From Paracoccaceae bacterium (GTDB lineage Bacteria > Pseudomonadota > Alphaproteobacteria > Rhodobacterales > Rhodobacteraceae), in the NCBI GenBank assembly GCA_014879735.1, contig JACSRN010000103.1, positions 52,808-116,807 of the forward strand: 64,000 nucleotides of DNA. Direction: 5' to 3'. The position numbers and the translations under genes are program-made. Each line of letters opens with the position of its first letter. Position 1 is the stretch's first letter. Positions 48,627 through 58,775 of the stretch are shown piece after piece. Under the pieces are notes generated by a model. It was not told the DNA's origin. It worked only from the letters and a program-made list of their open reading frames with translations, and searched no databases.

Positions 48627-50189
48627 TCAGATCACCGCCTCGATCACGAAGGGGCCGCGGCGCGTCAGGCTGGCGCGCAGAAGATCGGCAAACTGCGCCG
48701 CTGTTTCGGCCCGCGCCGCCTCGACCCCATGGCCGCGCGCAAGGGCAACCCAGTCGAGCCCGGGATTGTCGATCTCGAACATCCGGGCGGCGGCCGGGCC
48801 GTAATCCGGCAGGCCGACATTGATCATCTCCTGCTGCAGGATGGCGTAGCGGCGGTTGGCATAGATCACCGTCGTGACGTCCAGCCCCTCGCGGGCCTGG
48901 GTCCAGAGTGCCTGCAGGCTATACATCGCGCTGCCATCGGCCTGCAGGCCGATCACCCGCCGCCCCGGCGCGGCAATCGCTGCGCCGGTGGCGAGCGGCA
49001 GGCCGATGCCGATGGCGCCGCCGGTCAGTTGCAGATAGTCATGCGCCGGCCCGTGCTGGCTGACAGGAAAGAAGGCCCGGCCCGAGGTGACGGATTCGTC
49101 GACGACGATGGCACCTTCGGGCAGGGCAGTCGCGACAATGGTCGAGACGATATCGGCCGTAAGCGCGGCATTTCCCGGCGGCAGCGCCGTTTCGGCTGCG
49201 GCAAAGGCCGGCGGAACCGCCGTACCGACCGCATCGGCCAGCGCCTCGAGCGCCCGCACCACATCCTGCCGGCGGGTTGCAAGGGTCACGATCTCGCAGC
49301 CGTCGGGCGTCAGGATCGCAGGCTTGTCCGGATAGGCAAAGAAGGCCACCGGCGCATCGGCACCGATCAGGACGATGCGGTCGTAGCGTGCCAGCGTTTC
49401 CAGCGAAAGCCGGATCGGATAGGGCAGCTTGGCGATCGGCGCAGCATCGCCGCCCCGCTCGATCCGGCTGTTGAAGGTCTCGGCCAGAATGTCGGCGCCG
49501 GTCCGGGCCGCGATGCTGGCGGCGATCCGCGCCGGTGCCCGCCGCAGCGCATGGCCGCCCAGAAGCAGCAGGCAGCGGCCAGGAGCCTGCAGCGCCGCGG
49601 CCGCGCGGCGCAACGCCGCAGTCTCGACCGGGGCGAGCGACGGAGTGGCAAGCGGCGCGCGCAGCCCGTCCGTTGCCGGCGACCAGGCCAGGTCGGCGGG
49701 CAGGATCATGGTCGCCACGCCGGAATGCCGTGTGGCGGCAAGCCAAGCCTCGGCCGCCGCATCCTGCAGATCCTCGCCCGGAACGCAGCGGTGAACCCAG
49801 TCCGACATCGGCCGGGCAAGGCTGTCAATGTCGCTGGCCAGCGGCGGATCCAGCGCCAGGTGGTCGACGGCATGATCGCCCACGACATTGATGACCGGCG
49901 ATCCGGCACGCCGGGCATTGTGCAGGTTCGACAACCCGTTCGCCAGGCCCGGCCCCAGATGCAGCAGCGTGACCGCTGGCCGGTCGGCCATGCGGGCATA
50001 GCCATCGGCCGCACCCGTCACCACGCCCTCGGCCAGACCAAGGACGCAACGCATCTGCGGCCGCGAATCGAGGGCGCCGACAAAATGCATCTCGGAGGTG
50101 CCCGGGTTGGCAAAGCAGACCGTCACACCCTGGCCGATCAGACCATCGCAAAGCGCCTGTGCGCCGTTACGAACCGGATTTGCAGACAT
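48627..50189 (-). CDS. Thiamine diphosphate-dependent enzyme (acetolactate synthase large subunit-like / 2-oxoacid decarboxylase family)
   Basis: LIGQGVTVCFANPGTSEMHFVGALDSRPQMRCVLGLAEGVVTGAADGYARMADRPAVTLLHLGPGLANGLSNLHNARR; TPP-binding GLQADGSAMYSLQALWTQAREGLDVTTVIYANRRYAIL. Confidence 0.88.
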   Translation of the reverse strand: MSANPVRNGAQALCDGLIGQGVTVCFANPGTSEMHFVGALDSRPQMRCVLGLAEGVVTGAADGYARMADRPAVTLLHLGPGLANGLSNLHNARRAGSPVINVVGDHAVDHLALDPPLASDIDSLARPMSDWVHRCVPGEDLQDAAAEAWLAATRHSGVATMILPADLAWSPATDGLRAPLATPSLAPVETAALRRAAAALQAPGRCLLLLGGHALRRAPARIAASIAARTGADILAETFNSRIERGGDAAPIAKLPYPIRLSLETLARYDRIVLIGADAPVAFFAYPDKPAILTPDGCEIVTLATRRQDVVRALEALADAVGTAVPPAFAAAETALPPGNAALTADIVSTIVATALPEGAIVVDESVTSGRAFFPVSQHGPAHDYLQLTGGAIGIGLPLATGAAIAAPGRRVIGLQADGSAMYSLQALWTQAREGLDVTTVIYANRRYAILQQEMINVGLPDYGPAAARMFEIDNPGLDWVALARGHGVEAARAETAAQFADLLRASLTRRGPFVIEAVI

Positions 50190-50219
50190 TTTCAGCTCTC
50201 CCGATCTATTGCTACGACC

Positions 50220-50231
50220 GTATTGCAATAC
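50220..50231. promoter_or_regulatory. Perfect 12-bp palindrome GTATTGCAATAC in divergent promoter (candidate IclR operator)
   Basis: Extended minus-strand form TTGCAATACGG recurs exactly at 53540-53550. Confidence 0.5.
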
Positions 50232-50289
50232 AAGTCGAATGAATTGTAAACTATCCTGATCCCCCGGTCTACTTCTGGCAAGAGGAACT

Positions 50290-52680
50290 GTGCAGATGAA
50301 AAGCCTTGCGCATTCGACAAGGGGCAAGCCTGCACAGGCAATGCCCGACACCGCCCACCGGCTGGCCGGGCTGCGCGAGGGCGCGGAAATCCTGCTCGAC
50401 CCCTGGGGGGTTGCGCATATCCGGGCCACCACGACGCAGGATCTGTTCCTGGCGCAGGGGTTCAATGCCGCGCGCGACAGGCTTTGGCAGATCGATCTCT
50501 GGCGCAAGCGCGGGCTTGGCCTTCTGGCGGCGGACTTCGGGCCAGGATATCTGGAACAGGACCGCGCAGCGCGACTATTTCTCTATCGCGGCGACATGGC
50601 GGCGGAATGGCGCTGCTACGGCCCCGACGCCCGCGAAATCTGCACGGCCTTCGTTGCCGGCATCAATGCCTATATTGCCGAGGCCGAAGCCGGACGCGCA
50701 CCGATGCCGCCGGAATTCGCGCTGATGGGCACCCGCCCGGGTACCTGGCAGGCCGAAGATGTCGTGCGCATCCGCACCCATTGCCTGACGCGCAATGCGT
50801 TGTCCGAGGTGCTGCGCTCCATCGTCACCGCCGAGAGCGGCGATGCCGCCGAGCGGCTGCGCTGCGATCTGTCACCGAAGGTTGCGCCGGTCTACGATCC
50901 CGACCTGCCGCCCGGCAACGTACCGCTTGCGGTCCTGGATGCCTTCAAGCTGGCCACGACGCCGGTCAGCTTTACGCCCGAACGCCTGGCGGCCCGGCTA
51001 GAGGACGCGCGGCGCTGGCGGCAGGTCGATGCCGCCGGCGATGTCGGGCTGGTCTTCGAATCGCCTGGATCGAACAACTGGGCCGTTGCGCCGTCGCGCA
51101 CCACGACGGGCCGCGCGCTGATGGCCTCGGATCCGCACCGGACGCACGAACTGCCCTCGGTGCGCTATGTGGTGCATCTGAAGGGCGCCGGCATCGACGT
51201 GATCGGCGCCGGAGAGCCGGCCGTTCCCGGGGTTTCGCTGGGTCACAACGACCGGGTGGCCTTTTCGCTGACGATCTTCGGCGCGGACCAGGAAGATCTC
51301 TATGTCTATCGCACCAGGCCCGACGATCCGCTGCACTACAGCTATCGCGGCGGCTGGGAGGCGATGGAGGTTGCCGAGGAGGTCTTTGCCGTTCGCGGTG
51401 CGCCCGACCAGCGGCTGCCGTTGAAGTTCACCCGCCACGGCCCGGTCCTTCACGAAGAGGACGGCCGCGTCTTTGCCCTGCGCACGGTCTGGAGCGATCC
51501 GGGCGCCGCCCCCTATATGGCCAGCCTTGCCGTGATGCGGGCAAAGGATCATGACGCATGGCGGGACGCACTGACCGACTGGGGCACGCCCTCGGTCAAC
51601 CACCTCTACGCCGATACGGCGGGAAGCATCGCCTGGCAGACCGTTGGCACGACGCCGGTGCGGCCGAACTGGAACGGGCTGCTGCCGATGCCGGGGGATG
51701 GCCGCTATGAATGGGCCGGAAAGCTGACGCTGGACCAGCTTCCGCATGTCAGGGATCCGGGCTGCGGCTTTATCGCCACGGCAAACGAGATGAACATTCC
51801 CGAAGGCTGGGACCATGCAGCCCATCCCATCGGCTTTGAATGGATCGACCGCAGCCGGGCCGACCGGCTGAAGCAGGTGCTGTCGGGCGAGGAGCTCCAC
51901 TCCGTCCCCGCAGCCTGCGCCCTGCAGAACGATGTGCTGTCGCTGTCGTCGCGCCGCCTGCTCAACGTCCTGTCGGGTGCCCGGCTGGGGCCGGCGGCGG
52001 CACCGGCGCTGAACCTTCTGGCCGGATGGGATTGTCGGGCCACGGCGGAATCGGCCGAGGCAATGCTGGTGGAATTCTGGATCACCCGGCATCTGAAGCC
52101 GGCACTGTTCGCCGCGGCCGGCGCGCAATCGCCGGCGCTGCTGTGGCCGGGATCGATCCAGGCCATGCTGGAGGTTCTGGAAAACCCCGGATCGCCGGAC
52201 GAGACCGCGGCACGCGACAGGCTGCTGGACGAGACGCTTGCGGCGGCCTGGACCGGCGCCTGCGCCAGCTTCGGCGCGGATCCGGCCGCTTGGCACTGGA
52301 AGACGCTGCACCGCCTGCCGCTGAACCACCGCCTTGCGCGGCTGGACGGCGCGGATCGGGCCTGGTCGATCCCCGAGATGCTGATCGGCGGCAATGGTTC
52401 TACGGTGAACTATGCCAACTACCGTGTCTCGGATTTTCAGGCGATCACCGGGCCATCGGTTCGGCTGGTGATGGATGTCGGCGCCTGGGACAATTCGGTT
52501 TTCGTGAACCTGCCCGGCCAGTCCGGCCTTCCGGCCAGTCCGCATTACGCCGACCTCGCGCCGCTGTGGGAAAACGGCGATTACTGCCCCCTGCTCTATT
52601 CCGATGATGCGGTAGAGGCGGCTGCCGTTGCCCGCATCCGGTTGCGGCCGGTGCAGGAACCGCGCGATGTCAGCTGCTGA
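50290..52680 (+). CDS. Penicillin acylase (S45 Ntn-hydrolase) family protein, apparently cytoplasmic
   Basis: ILLDPWGVAHIRATTTQDLFLAQGFNAARDRLWQIDLWRKRGLG; Ser-nucleophile motif ESPGSNNWAVAPSRTTTGRALMASDPH; FSLTIFGADQEDLYVY; no obvious signal peptide. Confidence 0.9.
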   Translation: MQMKSLAHSTRGKPAQAMPDTAHRLAGLREGAEILLDPWGVAHIRATTTQDLFLAQGFNAARDRLWQIDLWRKRGLGLLAADFGPGYLEQDRAARLFLYRGDMAAEWRCYGPDAREICTAFVAGINAYIAEAEAGRAPMPPEFALMGTRPGTWQAEDVVRIRTHCLTRNALSEVLRSIVTAESGDAAERLRCDLSPKVAPVYDPDLPPGNVPLAVLDAFKLATTPVSFTPERLAARLEDARRWRQVDAAGDVGLVFESPGSNNWAVAPSRTTTGRALMASDPHRTHELPSVRYVVHLKGAGIDVIGAGEPAVPGVSLGHNDRVAFSLTIFGADQEDLYVYRTRPDDPLHYSYRGGWEAMEVAEEVFAVRGAPDQRLPLKFTRHGPVLHEEDGRVFALRTVWSDPGAAPYMASLAVMRAKDHDAWRDALTDWGTPSVNHLYADTAGSIAWQTVGTTPVRPNWNGLLPMPGDGRYEWAGKLTLDQLPHVRDPGCGFIATANEMNIPEGWDHAAHPIGFEWIDRSRADRLKQVLSGEELHSVPAACALQNDVLSLSSRRLLNVLSGARLGPAAAPALNLLAGWDCRATAESAEAMLVEFWITRHLKPALFAAAGAQSPALLWPGSIQAMLEVLENPGSPDETAARDRLLDETLAAAWTGACASFGADPAAWHWKTLHRLPLNHRLARLDGADRAWSIPEMLIGGNGSTVNYANYRVSDFQAITGPSVRLVMDVGAWDNSVFVNLPGQSGLPASPHYADLAPLWENGDYCPLLYSDDAVEAAAVARIRLRPVQEPRDVSC

Positions 52681-53449
52681 GCGCGTTCGCAGCCGAGATC
52701 GCATGCGGGGCAAAGCGGCGGCGGAATTCGCTCTCGCTCCACTCGCCAAGCGAGCCGGCGATATGGATCGCGCCGACCGGGCTGCCGTCGCGTGCGCGGA
52801 TCGCCGCCGCAAGCACCACCTCGCCGATCAGGCTTTCCTCCAGCGCCAGCGCATAGCCGTCGCGCCGTGCCTGCTCGATCCGCTGCAGGATGGTGGCCGG
52901 ATCGGTGATGGTCTTCGGCGTGAATTGCCGCAGGGTCGATGCGGCGATCACTTCGGCCGCCGCCGCATCGGACAGGCACGACAGGCAGGCCCGGCCGCCC
53001 GCAGAGCTGAATGTCGGAATCCGCCGCCCGGCCAGGGTTGCGAAAAACGTCTCGCGCTTGCTCTGCATGCGCATGGCATAGATGATCGACGTGACGTCAT
53101 AGAGGCTGAGATCCACCCGCTCGCCGCAGGTTTCGCGCAGGTTCTGCAGGATGGGTGCTGCACGTTCGATCAGCGGGTTGATGCGCAGATAGTCGAAGGA
53201 GCGGTCGAGAAGGGCCTTTCCCGGCACCATTCCCGCATCATTCGGTGCTTTCTCCAGATAGCCAAGGCTCATCAACGTCTGTGCCATCCGCTGCGCCGCG
53301 CTCTTATCGATTCCCGCCGCCTCGGCCAGTTCGCGCAGCGACAGGGGGAAGGGATGGTTGCTGAAAGCCTCCAGCACCGACATCGCCCGCGCTACGGACT
53401 TGATGTAGAGCCGCTCGTCGACATCGTGGCGCATCGGCGCATTGCTCAT
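52670..53449 (-). CDS. IclR family transcriptional regulator
   Basis: IKSVARAMSVLEAFSNHPFPLSLRELAEAAGIDKSAAQRMAQTLMSLGYLEK plus effector domain. Start MSNAPMRHD at 53449. Confidence 0.9.
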   Translation of the reverse strand: MSNAPMRHDVDERLYIKSVARAMSVLEAFSNHPFPLSLRELAEAAGIDKSAAQRMAQTLMSLGYLEKAPNDAGMVPGKALLDRSFDYLRINPLIERAAPILQNLRETCGERVDLSLYDVTSIIYAMRMQSKRETFFATLAGRRIPTFSSAGGRACLSCLSDAAAAEVIAASTLRQFTPKTITDPATILQRIEQARRDGYALALEESLIGEVVLAAAIRARDGSPVGAIHIAGSLGEWSESEFRRRFAPHAISAANALSS

Positions 53450-53539
53450 TGGGTCGGTTCCCCCGTCATGAATCGTATCCGGTGCGTGCTTCTTGCCATG
53501 CAAACCGCTTGCATTCAATTTCAATATTATCGTATCATC

Positions 53540-53550
53540 TTGCAATACGG
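53540..53550. promoter_or_regulatory. TTGCAATACGG motif copy in iclR/dppB divergent region
   Basis: 11/11 match to the site at 50219-50229 (reverse strand); also part of CGTAT-N9-ATACG (53531-53549). Confidence 0.45.
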
Positions 53551-53652
53551 ACGTCTTGACTTTTTTCCACTGCCGATTCGACGCGAGCGCGTGTCCATGA
53601 GGTCGGGGCGTGGTGTGGTCGGTAGACACAGTCTTGTGGGGGAGGGCGCGGA

Positions 53653-54633
53653 ATGATGCGGATCGTGCTTGCAGTTGCTCTGCGGCTTTTGAAGGCCGCG
53701 GCGGTCGTGCTTGCGATCGTCCTGTTGAACTTCGTGCTGATCCGGCTGGCCCCCGGCGATCCGGCCAGCGTGATCGCCGGCCAGGCCGGGGCGGCAGATG
53801 AACAGTTCATGGCGCAGCTGCGCGAACAGTTCGGGCTGGACCAGCCGCTTTACATACAGGCCTATACCTATGTCTCCGGCATCCTGCAGGGCGACCTTGG
53901 CTATTCCTACCGTCAGGCAATGCCGGTATCGGACCTGATCCTCGAACGTTTGCCGGCCACGCTGCTGTTGACCGGAACCGCCTTTGTCCTGGCCCTGGTC
54001 GCCGGTGTGGCGATGGGTGCCGCGGCAGGCCTGAATGCCGGCAAGGCGACCGATTTCATCGTTTCGGTCGTCTCGCTGATTTTCTACGCCACGCCGCTGT
54101 TCTGGATCGGGCTCATGGCGATCCTGCTGTTTTCCGTGACGCTCGACTGGCTGCCGGCCTATGGCATGGTCTCGACCGGAAGCCGGGCCACCGGCTGGGC
54201 GCGGGCCGCCGACATCGCCTGGCACCTCGTGTTGCCGGCAGTCACGCTGGGTCTGTTCTACACCGCGGTCTATGCACGGATGACGCGGGCCTCGATCCTT
54301 GAGGTGCGGGATATGGACTTCGTCCGCACCGCCCGGGCCAAGGGGCTCCGGCGCGGGCCACTGATCCGCCGCCACATCCTGCGCAATGCACTGCTGCCCA
54401 TCGTCACGCTTGCAGGCATCCAGGCCGGCCAGCTTGTCGGCGGCGCAATCCTGACCGAGACGGTCTTCGCCTGGCCGGGCATCGGCCGGCTGGCTTTCGA
54501 CGCCCTGGTTCAGCGCGACTATCAGGTGCTGCTCGGCGTCTTCCTCATCACCTCGGTCATGGTCGTGGTGTTCAACATGATCACCGATCTTGTCTATCGC
54601 CTGGTCGATCCGCGAATCGGAGCAACGGCATGA
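53653..54633 (+). CDS. Peptide-type ABC transporter permease (DppB-like)
   Basis: VVLAIVLLNFVLIRLAPGDPASVIAGQAGAADEQFMAQLREQFGLDQPLYIQ; DFVRTARAKGLRRGPLIRRHILRNALLPIVTLAGIQAGQLVGGAILTETVFAWPGIG. Confidence 0.92.
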   Translation: MMRIVLAVALRLLKAAAVVLAIVLLNFVLIRLAPGDPASVIAGQAGAADEQFMAQLREQFGLDQPLYIQAYTYVSGILQGDLGYSYRQAMPVSDLILERLPATLLLTGTAFVLALVAGVAMGAAAGLNAGKATDFIVSVVSLIFYATPLFWIGLMAILLFSVTLDWLPAYGMVSTGSRATGWARAADIAWHLVLPAVTLGLFYTAVYARMTRASILEVRDMDFVRTARAKGLRRGPLIRRHILRNALLPIVTLAGIQAGQLVGGAILTETVFAWPGIGRLAFDALVQRDYQVLLGVFLITSVMVVVFNMITDLVYRLVDPRIGATA

Positions 54634-55472
54634 ACCCTTCCCTGCGCAGATTCCTTACCGATCCCAAGGCCGTCATCGGCCTGACCATCCTGATCGTCAC
54701 GCTGGCGGCCGCGCTTCTTGCGCCGGTGCTGTTCCCGCGCGATCCCTGGCAGATGGTGTCTCGCCCCTTCCTGCCGCCGTTTCAGGACGCGCGCTACTGG
54801 CTTGGCACCGACATGCTGGGCCGCGACATCCTCGCCGGCATCGCCTATGGCGCGCAGATGTCGCTGATCGTCGGCGTTGCCTCGACGGCGGCGGCCCTGA
54901 TCCTGGGCATCCTTGTGGGCGCGTTTGCCGGCTACAACGGCGGCTGGATCGACGATGCGCTGATGCGCGGGACCGAATTCTTCCAGACCATCCCGACCTT
55001 CGTCTTTGCACTGCTGATGGTTGCGATCCTTGCCCCCTCGATCACCTCGATCATCATCGCGATCTGCGTGGTCAGCTGGCCGCCGGTCGCCCGGCTGGTC
55101 CGGTCTGAATTCGCAACGCTGCGCTCGCGCGAATTCGTCAAGGCCGCGCGGGTGCTGGGCGAAAGCAACAGCCGCATCATCTTTACCCAGATCCTGCCCA
55201 ACACATTGTCGCCGGTCATCGCCATGTCGTCGCTGATGGTTGCCTCGGCCATCCTGACCGAGGCCGCGATCAGCTTTCTTGGCCTTGGCGATCCGAACCG
55301 GATGAGCTGGGGCTACATGATCGGCGCCTCGCGTACCGTGATCCGGCAGGCATGGTGGATGAGCTTTTTCCCCGGCCTCGTGATCCTTCTGGTGGTCCTT
55401 GCGCTGAATCTTGTCGGTGAGACGCTGAACGACGCGCTGAACCCCCGGCTTTCGCGGAAGGGACGCCAATGA
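54630..55472 (+). CDS. Peptide-type ABC transporter permease (DppC-like)
   Basis: YWLGTDMLGRDILAGIAYGAQMSLIVGV; EFVKAARVLGESNSRIIFTQILPNTLSPV; EAAISFLGLGDPNRMSWGYMI. Confidence 0.92.
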   Translation: MNPSLRRFLTDPKAVIGLTILIVTLAAALLAPVLFPRDPWQMVSRPFLPPFQDARYWLGTDMLGRDILAGIAYGAQMSLIVGVASTAAALILGILVGAFAGYNGGWIDDALMRGTEFFQTIPTFVFALLMVAILAPSITSIIIAICVVSWPPVARLVRSEFATLRSREFVKAARVLGESNSRIIFTQILPNTLSPVIAMSSLMVASAILTEAAISFLGLGDPNRMSWGYMIGASRTVIRQAWWMSFFPGLVILLVVLALNLVGETLNDALNPRLSRKGRQ

Positions 55473-57100
55473 CCACGCCGCTCCTGTCCATCGAGGACCT
55501 CACCGTTGCCCTGCCCGGAGGCGGCGACCGTCGCCATGCGATCAGCAACGTCACCCTGCGGCTGAACCGGGGCGAGGTGCTGTGCATCGTCGGCGAATCC
55601 GGTTCGGGCAAGTCGATCACCGCCTCTGCCGTCATGGGCCTTTTGCCCGGCGATCAGCTGAAGGTGACGGGCGGGCAGATCCGGTTCGACGGGCGCAACC
55701 TGCTCGACCTGGACGAAAACGCGATGCGGCGCATCCGGGGCGACCGGATTGCCATGATCTTCCAGGAACCGATGACCTCGCTCAACCCGGTGATGACCGT
55801 CGGGCGGCAGATCGAGGAGGTGCTGGAGACCCATGACGTGCCGGCGGCCGAGCGACCGGCGAAGGTGCTGGAGCTGGCGCGGGCGGTGGATCTGCCCGAT
55901 CCCGAAGAGATCGTGAAGCGCTACCCCTTCGGCCTTTCTGGCGGCCAGCGGCAGCGGGTCATGATTGCCATGGCGCTGGCGCTGGAACCCGACATCCTGA
56001 TTGCGGACGAGCCGACGACCGCGCTTGACGTGACGACCCAGGCACAGATCCTGGATCTGATCCGCAACCTGCAGCGCGCACGCGGCATGGGGGTGCTGTT
56101 CATCACCCACGATTTCGGGGTGGTCGCCGATATTGCCGATCGCGTTGCGGTCATGCAGCAGGGCCGCCTGGTCGAAGAGGGGCCGATCGAGCAGGTCCTG
56201 GTCAGGCCTTCGCATCCCTATACGCAGAAACTGATCGCCGCCGTGCCGCGGTTCCGCACCGCGCGTCCCGAAGCAGTGCCCGAAGGCCCGTTGCTGCGCG
56301 TCAAGGATCTGACCAAGATCTACCGCAGCCGCCGCGGGTTCGGTGCCATGCGCGAAACCCGCGCCGTCGATGCCGTCAGCTTCGAGATCGCCCGGGGCGA
56401 GACGCTGGGTCTTGTCGGCGAATCCGGATCCGGCAAGTCGACGATCGGCCAGTGCATCCTGCGGCTGGCCAGCATCGATGGCGGCGAGGTCCTGTTCGAC
56501 GGCAAGAATGTCGGCACCCTTCAGGGGCACGATCTGCTGGCCTATCGCGGCCGGGCGCAGATGGTGTTCCAGGATCCCTTCGCCTCGCTCAACCCGCGCC
56601 ATCGCGTCGGCCGATCGATCATGGCCGGTCCGCTGGCCCATGGCGTGCCGCGGGCCGAGGCCGAACGGCGGATGAATGCGTTGCTGGAACGTGTCGGCCT
56701 GGATGCCGGCGCCGCCAGCCGGTTCCCGCATGAATTTTCCGGCGGCCAGCGCCAGCGGATCGGCATCGCGCGGGCATTGGCCGTGCAGCCCGATCTTCTG
56801 GTTGCCGACGAGGCCGTTTCGGCGCTGGACGTCTCGGTTCAGGCACAGGTCCTTGACCTGCTGCGCGAAATCCGGCGCGAACTTGATCTCGCGATGCTGT
56901 TCATCACCCACGACCTGCGCGTTGCCTCGCAGATCTGTGACCGCGTCGTGGTCCTGCATCAGGGCAAGATCGTGGAACAGGGCGTCGTGACCGATGTCTT
57001 CGGCCACCCCGAACAACCCTATACGCAATCGCTTATCGCCGCGGTGCCCGGGCGCAGCTGGCACGGAGATCAGCGCGAACCCGAAACCAGCAACATCTGA
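55469..57100 (+). CDS. Peptide-type ABC transporter, fused DppD-DppF ATPases
   Basis: Two GESGSGKS Walker A motifs, [15 protein letters not shown] and [15 protein letters not shown], two Walker B/H-loop sets. Confidence 0.93.
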   Translation: MTTPLLSIEDLTVALPGGGDRRHAISNVTLRLNRGEVLCIVGESGSGKSITASAVMGLLPGDQLKVTGGQIRFDGRNLLDLDENAMRRIRGDRIAMIFQEPMTSLNPVMTVGRQIEEVLETHDVPAAERPAKVLELARAVDLPDPEEIVKRYPFGLSGGQRQRVMIAMALALEPDILIADEPTTALDVTTQAQILDLIRNLQRARGMGVLFITHDFGVVADIADRVAVMQQGRLVEEGPIEQVLVRPSHPYTQKLIAAVPRFRTARPEAVPEGPLLRVKDLTKIYRSRRGFGAMRETRAVDAVSFEIARGETLGLVGESGSGKSTIGQCILRLASIDGGEVLFDGKNVGTLQGHDLLAYRGRAQMVFQDPFASLNPRHRVGRSIMAGPLAHGVPRAEAERRMNALLERVGLDAGAASRFPHEFSGGQRQRIGIARALAVQPDLLVADEAVSALDVSVQAQVLDLLREIRRELDLAMLFITHDLRVASQICDRVVVLHQGKIVEQGVVTDVFGHPEQPYTQSLIAAVPGRSWHGDQREPETSNI

Positions 57101-57124
57101 CATGTGATCAGGAGGAGTATTACC

Positions 57125-58714
57125 ATGACGTCGATCAGCAGAAGGGCCATCCTGAAGGGCAGTGCCGCCGGCGTTCTTGCCGGGCTTCTTCCGTCGATCT
57201 CGCTGGCGCAGGACGCCGCGGCCAAATCGATGAGCATCATTGCCTTTCCCGAACCGCCGACCCTGTTCATCGGGCTCGACCAGAACGGCTCGACCCAGAC
57301 GGTTGCCGGCAAGATCTACGAAAGCCTGCTGACCTGGGACTTCGACTTCACGCCGCTGCCGGGCCTTGCGACCGCCTGGGAGATGTCGGAGGACGGCCTG
57401 GTCTACACCTTCCATCTGGCGCAGAACGCGAAATGGCATGATGGCACGCCCTTCACCGCCGATGATGTGGTCTTCACCTGCAGCGATTTCCTGATGGAGG
57501 TTCACCCGCGGGCCCGCGCGATCTTTGCGCATTGCGACAAGATCGAAGCCGTGGATGCACATACCGTCCGCTTCACCCTGAAACAGCCCTTCGGCCCGTT
57601 CCTGATGGGCTTCGAGATGTCGACCGCCCCGATGATTCCGGCGCATCTCTACAAAGGCACCGATTTCCGCACCAATCCGAACAACAACACGCCGGTCGGC
57701 ACCGGGCCGTTCAAGCTGGCGGAATGGGCACGCGGCCAGTACATCCGGCTGGAAAAGAACCCGGACTACCACGGCGAGGGCGAGCCGCATCTGGACGAGC
57801 TGACCTTCCTGATCCTGCCCGACGCCGGCGCCCGCGCCATCGCGCTGGAACAGGGCGACGTGCAGCAGGGCCAGTTCTTCGATATCGAACTGTTCGACGT
57901 CGGGCGGCTGGCGGAACTGCCGCATCTGGAGCTGATCTCGAAGGGCTACGAATATTATGCCCCGGTCGCCCGGATCGAGTTCAACACCCGCGTCGCGCCC
58001 TTCGACGACAAGCGCTTCCGTCAGGCGGTCTGCTATGCGCTGGACAAGCAGCTTTTCACCGATGCGATCTTCTTCGGCATGGGCGAGCCGGCCACCGGCC
58101 CGATTTCCAAGCGGACCCGGTTCTACGACAGCAATGTCACGCTCTATGACCAGGACACCGCAAAGGCCGAGGCGCTGCTCGACGAAATGGGCCTGGCGGC
58201 GGGCGACGATGGCGTGCGGACAACGGTCAAGTTCATGCGCCTGCCCTGGGGCGAGACCTGGGCCCGCTTTGCCGAGATGGTGCAGCAGCAGCTGGCCGTC
58301 GTCGGCATCCGGGTCGAGATCGAACCCTCCGATCCGGCATCCTGGACCCAGCGCTATGCCAACTGGGATTTCCAGATGACCTCGAACTATCCCTACCAGT
58401 TCGGCGATCCGGCGCTGGGGGTTTCCCGCTTCTTCATCTCGTCGAACATCCGGCAGGGCGTCGCCTATTCGAACTGCACCGGCTATTCCAACCCCGAGGT
58501 GGATGCGCTGTTTGACGCCGGGGCCGTGGCGGTTCGCGACGAAGACCGGCAGGCGGCCTATACCAAGGTCCAGCAGATCCTGACCGAGGACGTGCCGATG
58601 TGCTGGCTGGTCGAGGTGAATTTCCCCACCCTGCTCGACCGGCGCTACAAGGACGTGGTCGTCTCGGCCATCGGCGTGAATGAAACCTATCGCCGGGCCG
58701 CGCTGGCTGCGTGA
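57125..58714 (+). CDS. Peptide-type ABC transporter substrate-binding protein (Tat signal)
   Basis: MTSISRRAILKGSAAGVLAGLLPSISLAQ; AWEMSEDGLVYTFHLAQNAKWHDGTPFTADDVVFTCSDF; SBP_bac_5 pattern. Confidence 0.9.
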   Translation: MTSISRRAILKGSAAGVLAGLLPSISLAQDAAAKSMSIIAFPEPPTLFIGLDQNGSTQTVAGKIYESLLTWDFDFTPLPGLATAWEMSEDGLVYTFHLAQNAKWHDGTPFTADDVVFTCSDFLMEVHPRARAIFAHCDKIEAVDAHTVRFTLKQPFGPFLMGFEMSTAPMIPAHLYKGTDFRTNPNNNTPVGTGPFKLAEWARGQYIRLEKNPDYHGEGEPHLDELTFLILPDAGARAIALEQGDVQQGQFFDIELFDVGRLAELPHLELISKGYEYYAPVARIEFNTRVAPFDDKRFRQAVCYALDKQLFTDAIFFGMGEPATGPISKRTRFYDSNVTLYDQDTAKAEALLDEMGLAAGDDGVRTTVKFMRLPWGETWARFAEMVQQQLAVVGIRVEIEPSDPASWTQRYANWDFQMTSNYPYQFGDPALGVSRFFISSNIRQGVAYSNCTGYSNPEVDALFDAGAVAVRDEDRQAAYTKVQQILTEDVPMCWLVEVNFPTLLDRRYKDVVVSAIGVNETYRRAALAA

Positions 58715-58775
58715 TCCCGACCAAGACCCGCCCGCGGCCCATTCTGGCCGCGGGTTCCATCAGGAGGTGCCCGCA

